Shown here: positions 1-8,150 of the stretch, piece after piece
Numbering within the stretch: position 1 is the stretch's first letter
Layout: every line of letters begins with the position of its first letter
Source: RGIG1959 sp045604545
GTDB taxonomy: Bacteria; Bacillota; Clostridia; Oscillospirales; Acutalibacteraceae
Direction: 5' to 3'
Length of the DNA stretch: 57,167 nt
NCBI GenBank assembly: GCA_045604545.1
Contig: JAZUOG010000030.1
Span: 1-57,167 of the forward strand
Position numbers and translations under genes: made by a program
Notes under the pieces: model-generated
Told to the model about the DNA's origin: nothing
What the model saw: the letters and a program-made list of their open reading frames with translations, nothing else
Database searches by the model: none

Positions 1-99
1 AGGGTATTCACCATTTGACAAAAAGAAGTAACTAAACACGCGGCTGGCAGACCGTATTACGCGTTCTACGCGTTGCGAGGAACAGAGGGCTATGCCCGC

Positions 100-128
100 A
101 AAAGAAAAACCACCCGTTTTACGGGTGG
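100..128 (-). terminator. Rho-independent terminator of sigG
   Basis: On the minus strand an 8-bp stem (CCACCCGT/ACGGGTGG, plus-strand 110-117 and 121-128, 3-nt loop) is followed by a T-rich run (complement of 100-109). It lies 11 bases past the sigG stop. Positions 1-99 beyond it hold no gene I can support; there is only an ACGCGT-TCT-ACGCGT repeat at 59-73. Confidence 0.85.
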
Positions 129-138
129 ATTATTATTA

Positions 139-909
139 TTACAGTCTGCTCTTAATGTGTTCGAGCGCCCCTTTTTCCAGTCTGCTGACCTGTGCCTGAG
201 AGATGCCGATGTGACGGGACACTTCCGTCTGTGTCAACCCTCCGAAAAATCGCAAATGCAGTATTTTTCGTTCGCGCTCGGGAAGTGTCCGGATCGCTTC
301 ACGAAGTGCGAGCTCGTCGAGCCAGTCGCGATCGCTTTCCGACGCACCGATCTGATCCATGACATACATGGTGTCTCCACCGTCGGCGTACACCGGTTCA
401 TACAAAGACACAGGGGTTGTCACCGCTTCCAGTGCCATCACGATTTCCTCCCGATCAATGGCGATTTCGTTGGCGATTTCCTCGATTGTCGGATCCCGAA
501 GCATGGTCATTTGCAACTGCTCCTTGGCTTGCATGGCACGGTAAGCAATATCCCGTAACGATCGGCTGACACGAACACTGGTGCTGTCCCGCAGATAGCG
601 TCGGATTTCGCCGATGATGAGCGGTACGGCGTATGTCGAAAAACGCACGCCGATGCTGATGTCAAAGTTATCGATCGATTTCATCAGTCCGATACATCCG
701 ACCTGAAACAGATCGTCAAGATTTTCGCCGCGCCCCGAAAAGCGTTGAACAATGCTCAGGACAAGGCGAAGATTGCCGTTGACAAGCTCGTCTCTTGCTT
801 CACGTCGCCCGTTTTGCAATTCTTTAAGCAACTCCATCTTTTGTGCTTCTGTGAGCACTTTGAGGGTGCCGGTATTCACACCGCATATTTCTACTTTGTT
901 ATACACCAT
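139..909 (-). CDS. sigG: RNA polymerase sporulation sigma factor SigG
   Basis: Sigma-70 family factor, 256 residues, directing late forespore transcription after engulfment. The N-terminus (NKVEICGVNT, residues 4-13) is the hallmark of SigG and separates it from SigF, which is shorter and lacks this stretch. Region 2 spans about 42-110 (DDLFQVGCIGLMKSID, RFSTYAVPLIIGEIRR), region 3 about 111-170, and region 4 about 195-250 with the helix-turn-helix LTQTEVSRHIGISQAQVSR. The ATG at 909 has an AGGAG ribosome binding site a few bases upstream. The gene stands alone, divergent from the glycosidase gene and closed by its own terminator. In Bacillus, sigG is next to sigE; sigE is not visible here and could lie outside the window. 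Product call is secure from family motifs. Confidence 0.96.
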   Translation of the reverse strand: MVYNKVEICGVNTGTLKVLTEAQKMELLKELQNGRREARDELVNGNLRLVLSIVQRFSGRGENLDDLFQVGCIGLMKSIDNFDISIGVRFSTYAVPLIIGEIRRYLRDSTSVRVSRSLRDIAYRAMQAKEQLQMTMLRDPTIEEIANEIAIDREEIVMALEAVTTPVSLYEPVYADGGDTMYVMDQIGASESDRDWLDELALREAIRTLPERERKILHLRFFGGLTQTEVSRHIGISQAQVSRLEKGALEHIKSRL

Positions 910-934
910 AAAACTCCTCTCGATCGTATTACGG

Positions 935-965
935 TAAGTATGAGCGGTGTGTGCGGATTTAAGCA
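935..965 (-). promoter_or_regulatory. Possible forespore-type promoter of sigG
   Basis: On the minus strand CATACTTA (plus 935-942) resembles the -10 element of SigF/SigG/SigE promoters. TGCTTAA (plus 959-965) sits 16 bases upstream as a poor -35. The predicted start site leaves about 19 bases before the sigG ATG and places the ribosome binding site correctly. No SigA-like pair was seen for sigG. This is only a weak match. Confidence 0.3.
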
Positions 966-968
966 GAG

Positions 969-997
969 TTGCAATCGAAACGGCGTTATGATATACT
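969..997 (+). promoter_or_regulatory. SigA-type promoter of the family 2 glycosidase gene
   Basis: TTGCAA (969-974) and TATACT (992-997) are separated by 17 bases and stand 25 bases before the ATG at 1022. The ribosome binding site (AAGGGGG, about 1007-1013) follows. Confidence 0.8.
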
Positions 998-1021
998 TAG
1001 ATCAGTAAGGGGGCTGATGCT

Positions 1022-2737
1022 ATGACCATACCGAGACCGGAATATCCTCGTCCGCAGTGGAGACGCCCGAATTGGGTGAATCTGAACGGCGAGTGGCAGT
1101 TTGAAATCGACAATTCCCGAAGCGGCGAGGCGAGAGGACTGCATCATTGCGGCGTTTCGTTTCAAAACATGATCACGGTTCCGTTTTGTCCCGAAAGCCG
1201 GTTGTCGGGGATCGGTAACACCGATTTTATGAACGGCGTCTGGTATAAGCGCCGTGTGACGATCGAAGCCCCTCTTGTCAAAACGCACTTGCATTTCGGG
1301 GCGGTGGATTATCGATGCAAGGTGTATATCAACGGCAAATTTGTCGGAGAACACAAAGGGGGATACAGTTCCTTTTTCTTCGATGTCACCGATGCGTTAT
1401 GTGTCGGTGAAAATGACATTACCGTTTATGCGGAAGACGACACCCGTGATCGTATGATCCCTTCCGGCAAACAGTCGGCATCTTTTCATTCATGGGGATG
1501 CTATTACACCCGTACCACCGGCATCTGGCAAACGGTGTGGTTGGAGTTTTTACCCGCTTGTTATATTGAATCGGCGAAGTTTACACCGAATCTTTGTGAT
1601 AACAACGTAACGGTAACGGCAACCCTATGCGGAAAAGGGGCGTTTTCGTGTGTGGTGAGCTATAACGGCAGTACGATGGGGGAACACCGTATTCATTCTG
1701 CCCAAGAGCACGTGTCGTTCACGATTCCTCTTGCGGAACGTCATCTGTGGGAGGTTGGAAACGGTCGCCTTTACGATGTGAAGATGACTTTTGCCGATGA
1801 TACGGTGGACAGTTATTTCGGTATGCGTGAGGTGCGTTTTGACGGATATCGTTTTCTTCTGAACGGCAAAGCGGTATTTCAGCGTCTTGTGCTTGATCAG
1901 GGTTTTTACCCCGACGGTATCTATACGGCTCCGTCGGACGATGCACTTGTACACGATATCGAGCTTTCCTTGTCGCTCGGATTTAATGGCGCACGTCTGC
2001 ACGAAAAGGTGTTCGAAGAACGGTATTTGTATCACGCGGATCGTCTTGGATATCTTGTGTGGGGCGAGTATCCCGACTGGGGACTCGACTGGAGCCGCCC
2101 GGAAAGCGCGTCGGCGATTTTGCCCGAATGGATGGCGGTTGTTAAACGGGACATCAACCATCCGTCAATTATTGGCTGGTGTCCCCACAACGAAACATGG
2201 GATCAGGATCATCGCAAACAATGGGACGAAGGCATCGCGATGCTGTATGATGTAACAAAGGCGATCGATCCCGATCGTCCGTGCATCGATACCAGCGGTA
2301 ATTATCATGTGAAAACCGATGTGTTTGATCTTCACGATTATGATCAGAATCCCGTCACGTTCAAAGCACGCTGGGATCGTTTGCCGCATGAGGGTGTGCT
2401 GGACGATGGCTTCCGAGATCGGCAGACCTACCGCGGTGAACCGGTATTTATCAGCGAATACGGCGGTATCCGCTGGGCGGCAGGAGAGAAGGACGAAACG
2501 CTTTGCGGCAGTTGGGGATATGGTGACGATCCCCACTCCGAAGAAGAGTTCTATGAGCGCTTTAAGGGGTTGACCGATGCTCTTTTGGATAATCCTCGCC
2601 TGTTTGGATTGTGTTATACTCAGCTGACAGACGTAGAACAAGAGCAAAATGGCTTGTACACCTATGACCGAAAACTAAAGTTTGATGCTGAGCGACTTTC
2701 TGCGATCATGTCTCGCAAGGCTGCAATGGAAGAATAA
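1022..2737 (+). CDS. Glycoside hydrolase family 2 (beta-galactosidase/beta-glucuronidase type)
   Basis: 571-residue retaining beta-glycosidase of GH2. It shows the N-terminal sugar-binding domain (about 8-180, with LNGEWQFEID, INGKFVGEHKGGYSSF and TTGIWQTVWLE), an immunoglobulin-like middle domain (about 185-270) and a TIM-barrel catalytic domain (about 275-571). The acid/base glutamate is E391 in WCPHNETW, and the nucleophile is E479 in VFISEYGG. The length fits the short glucuronidase/mannosidase-like members rather than the roughly 1000-residue LacZ. No signal peptide, so the enzyme is cytoplasmic. The gene has its own promoter and terminator and no transporter beside it, so the sugar substrate cannot be read from context. 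Beta-galactosidase, beta-glucuronidase and another GH2 specificity all remain possible. Confidence 0.9.
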   Translation: MTIPRPEYPRPQWRRPNWVNLNGEWQFEIDNSRSGEARGLHHCGVSFQNMITVPFCPESRLSGIGNTDFMNGVWYKRRVTIEAPLVKTHLHFGAVDYRCKVYINGKFVGEHKGGYSSFFFDVTDALCVGENDITVYAEDDTRDRMIPSGKQSASFHSWGCYYTRTTGIWQTVWLEFLPACYIESAKFTPNLCDNNVTVTATLCGKGAFSCVVSYNGSTMGEHRIHSAQEHVSFTIPLAERHLWEVGNGRLYDVKMTFADDTVDSYFGMREVRFDGYRFLLNGKAVFQRLVLDQGFYPDGIYTAPSDDALVHDIELSLSLGFNGARLHEKVFEERYLYHADRLGYLVWGEYPDWGLDWSRPESASAILPEWMAVVKRDINHPSIIGWCPHNETWDQDHRKQWDEGIAMLYDVTKAIDPDRPCIDTSGNYHVKTDVFDLHDYDQNPVTFKARWDRLPHEGVLDDGFRDRQTYRGEPVFISEYGGIRWAAGEKDETLCGSWGYGDDPHSEEEFYERFKGLTDALLDNPRLFGLCYTQLTDVEQEQNGLYTYDRKLKFDAERLSAIMSRKAAMEE

Positions 2738-2741
2738 CCGA

Positions 2742-2787
2742 AACCGTGGTTGTTACGAAATGTGACAACCGCGGTTTTCTGTTTTTG
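2742..2787 (+). terminator. Terminator of the glycosidase gene
   Basis: 12-bp stem AACCGTGGTTGT (2742-2753) with ACAACCGCGGTT (2765-2776), one G-T pair, followed by TTCTGTTTTT. Confidence 0.85.
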
Positions 2788-2837
2788 AGAAATACGATGG
2801 TTTTTTGAAAAATCTTTCACATTTTTGTCTTTTGGTG

Positions 2838-2867
2838 TTGCATTCTGGTATGGATATGTTATATAAT
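2838..2867 (+). promoter_or_regulatory. SigA-type promoter of glyA
   Basis: TTGCAT (2838-2843), an 18-base spacer, then TATAAT (2862-2867). The glyA ATG lies 53 bases downstream. No riboswitch-sized leader is present. Confidence 0.8.
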
Positions 2868-2920
2868 AAAAAAGATTATTCTGGGAAATGATACCCCTAA
2901 AAAGACAGGAGTGTTGCATT

Positions 2921-4171
2921 ATGTATGAAAATTTGATGGATACCATCGGCTTTGTGAAAGCGGTCGATCCGATGGTTGGCGAGGCAATGGACAAGGAGCT
3001 TGCGCGTCAACGCCGCAATCTTGAACTGATTGCTTCGGAAAACATTGTGTCTCCTGCTGTGATGGCGGCGATGGGCAGCGTGCTGACCAATAAGTATGCC
3101 GAAGGCTATCCCGGCAAGCGTTACTACGGCGGTTGCCAGGAGGTCGATGTTGTGGAAAACATCGCCCGTGAGCGTGCTTGCAAGCTGTTTGGCGCGGAGC
3201 ACGCGAACGTACAGCCGCACTCCGGTGCACAAGCTAACCAAGCGGCGTATTTCGCGCTGATTCAGCCCGGCGACACCGTGCTTGGTATGAACCTTGCTCA
3301 CGGCGGCCACCTGACGCATGGTTCGCCCGTGAACTTCTCCGGCAAGCTTTACAACTTTGTACCTTACGGCGTTGACGAGGAAACCGGCTACATCGATTAT
3401 GATGTTGTCAGAAAGCTGGCTCTCGAAAACAAACCGAAGCTGATCGTTGCGGGTGCTTCGGCGTATCCCCGTGAGATCCGTTTTGATATCCTTCGTGAGA
3501 TCGCCGACGAGTGCGGCGCACTGCTGATGGTTGACATGGCACACATTGCGGGTCTTGTCGCCGCAGGCAAGCATATGAATCCCGTTCCGTACTGCGACGT
3601 TGTCACCACCACCACTCACAAAACCCTTCGCGGTCCCCGCGGCGGCATGATCCTTTGCCGTGAGGAGTACGCAAAGGCTATCGACAAAGCGGTGTTCCCG
3701 GGTTCGCAGGGCGGTCCTTTGATGCATGTCATCGCCGCGAAAGCGGTTTGCTTCGGTGAGGCGCTGTCTGATGAATTTAAGGCGTATCAGGATCAGATCG
3801 TCAAGAATGCCGCCGCGCTGGCGAACGGCTTGCTGTCCAGAGGCATGAACCTTGTTTCGGGTGGCACCGACAATCACCTCATGCTGATGGATCTGCGCAA
3901 CACCGGTATCACCGGTAAGGAGCTGGAAGCACGTCTTGATGATGTGTATATCACTGCCAACAAGAACACCATTCCCAACGAGCCTCTCTCTCCGTTTGTG
4001 ACGAGCGGTGTGCGTCTGGGTACGCCCGCTGTTACCAGCCGCGGCCTCAAGGAAGCGGACATGGATCTCATCGCCGGCTTCATTGCCGATGCGGTGACCG
4101 ACTTCGAAAACAAGGCCGATGCGATCCGTGCCGGTGTCGAGGAACTGTGCGCCCGCTATCCGCTGTATTAA
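2921..4171 (+). CDS. glyA: Serine hydroxymethyltransferase
   Basis: 416-residue PLP enzyme that interconverts serine plus tetrahydrofolate with glycine plus 5,10-methylene-tetrahydrofolate, the main source of one-carbon units. Visible motifs are NLELIASENIVS (residues 33-44), NKYAEGYPGKRYYGGC (57-72), VDMAHIAGL (204-212, PLP-contacting D205 and H208) and TTTHKTLRGPRGG with the Schiff-base lysine K234. I chose the ATG at 2921 because an AGGAG (2910-2914) precedes it; an in-frame ATG at 2888 would add 11 residues but has no ribosome binding site. An esterase gene follows after 17 bases, so the two are probably cotranscribed. Confidence 0.97.
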   Translation: MYENLMDTIGFVKAVDPMVGEAMDKELARQRRNLELIASENIVSPAVMAAMGSVLTNKYAEGYPGKRYYGGCQEVDVVENIARERACKLFGAEHANVQPHSGAQANQAAYFALIQPGDTVLGMNLAHGGHLTHGSPVNFSGKLYNFVPYGVDEETGYIDYDVVRKLALENKPKLIVAGASAYPREIRFDILREIADECGALLMVDMAHIAGLVAAGKHMNPVPYCDVVTTTTHKTLRGPRGGMILCREEYAKAIDKAVFPGSQGGPLMHVIAAKAVCFGEALSDEFKAYQDQIVKNAAALANGLLSRGMNLVSGGTDNHLMLMDLRNTGITGKELEARLDDVYITANKNTIPNEPLSPFVTSGVRLGTPAVTSRGLKEADMDLIAGFIADAVTDFENKADAIRAGVEELCARYPLY

Positions 4172-4188
4172 GAAAGGCGGCATGAAAC

Positions 4189-4932
4189 ATGGCCTATTTC
4201 AACACAACGATCTTTTCCGAATCTCTCGGAATGATGACGGATGTCGCTGTCATCATTCCCGAGAACGGATCCCGTCGCCTTGAAAACGGCGACTATCCCG
4301 TATTGTATCTGCTTCATGGTCTGTCGGATAATCACACAGCGTGGTCACGCCGCACCAAAGTGGATCTGTACGCCGAGGAGCACGGCATCGCTGTGGTGAT
4401 GCCCGAGGTACAACGCGGCTTTTATCAGGATATGGCTTACGGCTTGCCGTATTTCGCCTTTATCACCGATGAACTGCCGAAGATCTGCCAAAAGCTGTTC
4501 CGGGTTACCGACGATCCTGCTCACACGTTTGTGGCGGGCTTGTCGATGGGTGGATATGGTGCGATGCGCTGTGTGTTGACCTATCCCGAACGGTACGCCA
4601 AGGCGGCGTGCACGTCGGCGGTTGCCGATGCGAAGAATTTCTTTGCCAACAATCCGTGCGGTCTCGGCAAAGCCGAGTGCACGGCACTTGTCGGCGACGG
4701 TATCACCGATGATGAGGATCTCTTTGTGCTTGCCGCATCGGGCAAGACATTCCCGCCGCTTTACCAGGTCTGCGGAACACGCGATTTTCTTATTGAAGAC
4801 AATCGCCGCTTCCATGCTCATTTGGAAAGTCTCGGTGTCGACCATATCTACGAAGAGTGGGACGGCGCTCACGAATGGCGCTTTTGGGATACGGCGATCG
4901 AAAAATTCATTCGCTTCTTCATGGGAGCGTAA
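4189..4932 (+). CDS. Esterase D / tributyrin esterase-type alpha/beta hydrolase
   Basis: 247-residue serine hydrolase of the putative esterase (PF00756) family. The core motif YLLHGLSDNHTAW (residues 40-52) carries the oxyanion region. The nucleophile elbow is GLSMGGYGA with Ser119, and the likely rest of the triad is Asp199 (GTRDF) and His228 (GAHEW). There is no signal peptide or membrane segment, so it should be cytoplasmic. Relatives include lactococcal EstA, S-formylglutathione hydrolases and feruloyl esterases. It sits between glyA and rarA in a close-packed run; a link to one-carbon metabolism through formyl-thioester hydrolysis is possible but unsupported. The acyl substrate is unknown. 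Confidence 0.85.
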   Translation: MAYFNTTIFSESLGMMTDVAVIIPENGSRRLENGDYPVLYLLHGLSDNHTAWSRRTKVDLYAEEHGIAVVMPEVQRGFYQDMAYGLPYFAFITDELPKICQKLFRVTDDPAHTFVAGLSMGGYGAMRCVLTYPERYAKAACTSAVADAKNFFANNPCGLGKAECTALVGDGITDDEDLFVLAASGKTFPPLYQVCGTRDFLIEDNRRFHAHLESLGVDHIYEEWDGAHEWRFWDTAIEKFIRFFMGA

Positions 4933-4952
4933 TTGTAAAAGGTGGGCTGTCG

Positions 4953-6233
4953 ATGAATACCCCTCTTGCGGACCGCATGAGGCCGAAAACGCTTGATGAT
5001 GTTGTCGGACAACGTCATTTGCTGGACGAAGGTAAAGCGCTCCGTCGGATCATCGATGGCGGCAAGATCCCGAATTTGATTTTTTACGGCCCGTCCGGTG
5101 TCGGAAAAACGACCGTTGCCCGCATCATTGCCGAACGTTCCCATATGCGTCTTCATAAGCTCAACGGCACGACTGCTTCAACGGCGGATATCAAAAGCGT
5201 CATTGCGGAAGTGGGAACACTTGCCGGGGCTGGCGGTATTCTGTTGTATCTTGACGAGATCCAGTATTTCACCAAGAAACAACAGCAAACCTTGCTTGAG
5301 CATATCGAAAACGGCGATGTGACGTTGATTGCGTCTACAACGGAAAACCCGTATTTCTATGTCTACGGCGCTCTTCTGAGTCGTTCAACCGTGTTTGAAT
5401 TCAAACCTGTTGAATCCGAAGAAATCGAACGAGCTGTCGTGCGGGCGTTTGATTTTCTGCAAAAGGAGCAACAGCTCGCATTGGAACTGGAAGACGGTGT
5501 TGCGGCGGCGATTGCTTCGGGTTGCGGCGGTGATGTCAGAAAATCCATCAACTCCGTTGAGCTGAGCGTGATGGCGGGAATGCCCAAAGAAGACGGCTCG
5601 CTGTACATAACAAAAGATATCGTTTCTCAGCTTGGTGCCAACCGCGTGATGACGCATGACCGCGATGGTGACGGACATTATGATGCCATTTCGGCGTTTC
5701 AGAAGTCTATGCGTGGCTCGGATGCCGATGCGGCACTGCATTATCTTGCACGGTTGCTGGAAGCAGGGGACATGGCATCGGCGATCCGCCGGTTGATGGT
5801 GTGCGCCTGCGAAGATGTCGGACTTGCCTATCCGCAGATCATTCCCATTGTGAAATCGGCTGTGGACATGGCGTTGCAGGTCGGTCTTCCCGAGGCGCGG
5901 ATTCCGCTTGCCGATGCGGTGGTACTGGTTTGTCAGAGCCCCAAATCCAACAGCGCGTATCTTGCCTATGATGCGGCGGCTGAGGATATCCGCAAGGGTA
6001 AAAGCGGACCGCCACCCCGTCAGCTTCAGAACAAGCATTTTGACGGGGAGGACGCCGCTGTCAAGGGACAGCATTATTTGTATCCCCACAGCTTTGAGGG
6101 ACACTGGGTGCCTCAGCAGTATCTGCCCGATTCTCTCAAGGACGCCCGATATTATTTTCCCGGCGACAACAAAACCGAGCAAGGCTTTGCCGCTTACTGG
6201 CAGGCAATCCGCGCTCGACATACATCAAAATAA
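4953..6233 (+). CDS. rarA: Replication-associated recombination protein A (RarA/MgsA AAA+ ATPase)
   Basis: 426-residue AAA+ ATPase of the RarA/MgsA/WRNIP1 family, related to clamp loaders and RuvB, acting at stalled replication forks. Walker A is GPSGVGKTT (46-54) and Walker B is LLYLDEIQ (97-104). The sensor region is IASTTENPYF, a family signature. The C-terminal half contains the tetramerisation domain with PPPRQLQNKHFDGED-type sequence. The start at 4953 follows an AAAGGTGGG ribosome binding site and gives the family's usual N-terminus PLADRMRPKTLDDVVGQ; a longer frame from 4857 would run inside the esterase gene. It begins 20 bases after the esterase stop. Confidence 0.94.
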   Translation: MNTPLADRMRPKTLDDVVGQRHLLDEGKALRRIIDGGKIPNLIFYGPSGVGKTTVARIIAERSHMRLHKLNGTTASTADIKSVIAEVGTLAGAGGILLYLDEIQYFTKKQQQTLLEHIENGDVTLIASTTENPYFYVYGALLSRSTVFEFKPVESEEIERAVVRAFDFLQKEQQLALELEDGVAAAIASGCGGDVRKSINSVELSVMAGMPKEDGSLYITKDIVSQLGANRVMTHDRDGDGHYDAISAFQKSMRGSDADAALHYLARLLEAGDMASAIRRLMVCACEDVGLAYPQIIPIVKSAVDMALQVGLPEARIPLADAVVLVCQSPKSNSAYLAYDAAAEDIRKGKSGPPPRQLQNKHFDGEDAAVKGQHYLYPHSFEGHWVPQQYLPDSLKDARYYFPGDNKTEQGFAAYWQAIRARHTSK

Positions 6234-6281
6234 ACAGCTTGCTGTTTAAATATTATCATCAAAGACAGTGCTTGCGCTGTC
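6232..6281 (+). other. Two small hairpins between rarA and putP
   Basis: AAACAG/CTGTTT (6232-6237, 6242-6247) and GACAGTGC/GCGCTGTC (6264-6281) are inverted repeats just upstream of the putP ribosome binding site. Neither is followed by a T-run, so they are not ordinary terminators. They may affect mRNA stability or translation of putP. Confidence 0.35.
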
Positions 6282-6297
6282 GGTGAGGAGTTGTATT

Positions 6298-7785
6298 ATG
6301 AACTATACAGAAGTGGGTGTATTCGCAGTATATCTGCTGTTTATGCTCGGAATCGGCGTCTTTTTCTTCATTAAAGACCGTAACGGCGGAGAAAAGACAT
6401 TTTTCCTTGGCGGTCGCCGGATGGGACCTTGGGTTGCGGCACTTTCGGCGGGTGCTTCCGATATGTCCGCATGGGTGCTGATGGGCCTTCCTGCCGGCAT
6501 TTATGCTGTCGGTATGGGGAAAGTCTGGATCCCTCTCGGCCTTGCAATCGGATATACCATCAGTTGGATTGCGATTGCACCGCGTCTGCGTCGCTTTTCC
6601 ATTGTGTCCAACGATTCGATCACCATTCCGCAGTATCTGACCAATCGCTTTTTGTCGAAATCCAAAGCCCTCCAGCTGATCTGTGCGGTGGTGTTCCTGG
6701 TGGCATATACGATTTATGCCGCATCGAGCATCGTAGCATGCGGTAAGTTGTTTAATGTTGTCATCGGCATTGACCAGACCTTGGCTATGATCATTGCGGC
6801 AGTGGTTATTGTCGGGTACACCTTCCTCGGCGGTTTTTCGGCGGTTTGCTGGACAGACTTTTTTCAGGGTATGTTGATTTTCGGCGCGATGCTGATCGCT
6901 CCGATCTTTGCGGCATCCATGCTTGACAATTCTACCACTCAGATTGTTGCGGATTCGGCATCGTATTGGAATCCCTTTGTGAACTGGAAGGACATTGTCA
7001 GTGGTCTTGCATGGGGTCTTGGCTATTTCGGTATGCCTCATATCATTGTTCGCTTCATGTCCATCGGTTCCGCAAAGCATATAAAGAAATCGGCGGCAAT
7101 CGGTATTACTTGGACGGTTGTTGTCGTGGTGTGCGCGGCATTGATCGGCATTGTCGGTCGTATGTTCCTTGGATTTGATGAAAGCATTGCCGCCGATGAG
7201 CTTGTGTTTATCAAAATGGTGCGCACCATCTTCCCGAGCATTGTGTCCGGCGTGTTGCTGTCTGCGATCCTGGCGGCTTCCATGAGTACAGCTGACAGCC
7301 AGCTGTTGGCAGCGTCTTCGGCATTTGCCAGCGATGTGTATAAACCGATTTTCAGAAAAAATAAGGCTTCCGACAAAGAAATGATGTGGGCAGGACGTTT
7401 GGTGATCTTGGTGGTTGCCGTTGTTGCGCTCGTCATTGCTCTTGCACCCGGAACGAAGACCATCATGAGTCTTGTTGAGAACGCATGGGGCCTGTTCGGT
7501 GCCGCATTCGGCCCGACGATCATCCTGTCTCTGTTCTGGAAACGCTTTAACTTTGCCGGTGCTGTCGCGGGCATCGTGACCGGTGCACTTGTGGATATTG
7601 TGTGGTTGGTTGTTCTCAATGACGGGCTGGGTATCATGGGACTCGAAAATCCGCTTGGCATTTATGAGATTTTGCCTGGTTTTGTCATGGGTATGATCGC
7701 CGCGATCGTGGTGTCGCTTTGCACCAAAAAGCCTTCTGCTGAAACAGAAGAGCTGTTTGATCGTGCTGTAAATTATAAAGACTGA
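6298..7785 (+). CDS. putP: Sodium:proline symporter (PutP-type, SSF family)
   Basis: 495-residue integral membrane transporter of the sodium:solute symporter family, importing proline with Na+. The N-terminal signature FFLGGRRMGPWVAALSAGAS followed by DMSAWVLMGLPAGIY is characteristic of PutP. About 12-13 hydrophobic segments are evident. SAILAASMSTADSQLLAASSAF carries the conserved serine/threonine sodium-site region of TM8. The start at 6298 follows GAGGAG at 6285; an in-frame ATG at 6268 lacks a ribosome binding site. A strong terminator closes the gene. Proline is the most likely substrate, but related carriers move other small amino acids or osmolytes. Confidence 0.92.
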   Translation: MNYTEVGVFAVYLLFMLGIGVFFFIKDRNGGEKTFFLGGRRMGPWVAALSAGASDMSAWVLMGLPAGIYAVGMGKVWIPLGLAIGYTISWIAIAPRLRRFSIVSNDSITIPQYLTNRFLSKSKALQLICAVVFLVAYTIYAASSIVACGKLFNVVIGIDQTLAMIIAAVVIVGYTFLGGFSAVCWTDFFQGMLIFGAMLIAPIFAASMLDNSTTQIVADSASYWNPFVNWKDIVSGLAWGLGYFGMPHIIVRFMSIGSAKHIKKSAAIGITWTVVVVVCAALIGIVGRMFLGFDESIAADELVFIKMVRTIFPSIVSGVLLSAILAASMSTADSQLLAASSAFASDVYKPIFRKNKASDKEMMWAGRLVILVVAVVALVIALAPGTKTIMSLVENAWGLFGAAFGPTIILSLFWKRFNFAGAVAGIVTGALVDIVWLVVLNDGLGIMGLENPLGIYEILPGFVMGMIAAIVVSLCTKKPSAETEELFDRAVNYKD

Positions 7786-7804
7786 TTATAATCTCTCAGT
7801 CACA

Positions 7805-7850
7805 AAAGGAGATGTCATCGTGTGATGGCATCTCCTTTATTTGTTTATTT
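7805..7850 (+). terminator. Strong terminator of putP
   Basis: 15-bp stem AAAGGAGATGTCATC (7805-7819) with GATGGCATCTCCTTT (7824-7838), 4-nt loop, one G-T pair, then ATTTGTTTATTTT. Confidence 0.92.
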
Positions 7851-7871
7851 TAGGAAAATATCAAATATCCC

Positions 7872-7900
7872 TTGACTTTTTTGTCGTTTTTTCTTATATT
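7872..7900 (+). promoter_or_regulatory. SigA-type promoter of the pot operon
   Basis: TTGACT (7872-7877), 17-base spacer, TATATT (7895-7900). Predicted transcription start is near 7907, giving a leader of about 240 bases before potA. Confidence 0.8.
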
Positions 7901-7912
7901 GATACTTAGTTT

Positions 7913-7935
7913 CTCTTTATTAGTATAATAAAGAG
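7913..7935 (+). repeat. Perfect 10-bp inverted repeat at the pot transcription start
   Basis: CTCTTTATTA (7913-7922) and TAATAAAGAG (7926-7935), 3-base spacer. It starts right at the predicted +1, so it could be a repressor operator or the first hairpin of the leader RNA. It is not followed by a T-run, so it is not a terminator. Confidence 0.6.
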
Positions 7936-8140
7936 GTGCATCTAAGGCAAAAACCACATAAGCAGTATACAGGAAATGCCGCAGTCACGAAGGTGATGAC
8001 TGTGAAAAACCCTTTGCGGAGGGCAGGACCCAAGGTACTGCGGTTTCACGGCCGATTGATGGCGAATTCGCTGTCCACGCGAAACTTTCAAAGCATACTG
8101 CCGCCTATATATTCAAAGCAGTATGCGACCGCAAAGGGGG
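7936..8140 (+). promoter_or_regulatory. Structured 5' leader of potABCD with anti-Shine-Dalgarno element
   Basis: This 205-base stretch holds no gene but several complementary segments. A hairpin lies at 7982-8002 (CAGTCA/TGACTG). CCGCAG (7979-7984) can pair with CTGCGG (8038-8043). A small hairpin CCCT/AGGG occupies 8010-8023, and GCGAATTCGC (8062-8071) is a 10-base palindrome. GCATACTGC (8093-8101) pairs perfectly with GCAGTATGC (8118-8126), and its ATACTGC part can instead pair with GCAGTAT at 7962-7968. CCCTTTGCGG (8010-8019) is a perfect complement of CCGCAAAGGG (8129-8138), which contains the potA ribosome binding site. This is the layout expected of a translational riboswitch or attenuator. 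I could not match it to a known class: AGAGGTGC at 7932-7939 recalls the lysine riboswitch, but the rest does not fit. Confidence 0.6.
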
Positions 8141-8150
8141 ATGCATGATT

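Noticed and set aside
1..99. RNA gene or coding start at the left edge
   Set aside because: The ACGCGT repeats gave a hint of structure, but no tRNA fold, ribosome binding site or convincing frame is visible.
7932..8140. Lysine riboswitch in the pot leader
   Set aside because: AGAGGTGC matches the start of the lysine element, but the later conserved blocks do not line up and the downstream genes are polyamine-type. Not called without a covariance-model search.
7936..8148. 70-codon plus-strand frame in the pot leader
   Set aside because: No ribosome binding site, and its composition follows the paired RNA segments. The leader is better explained as structured RNA.
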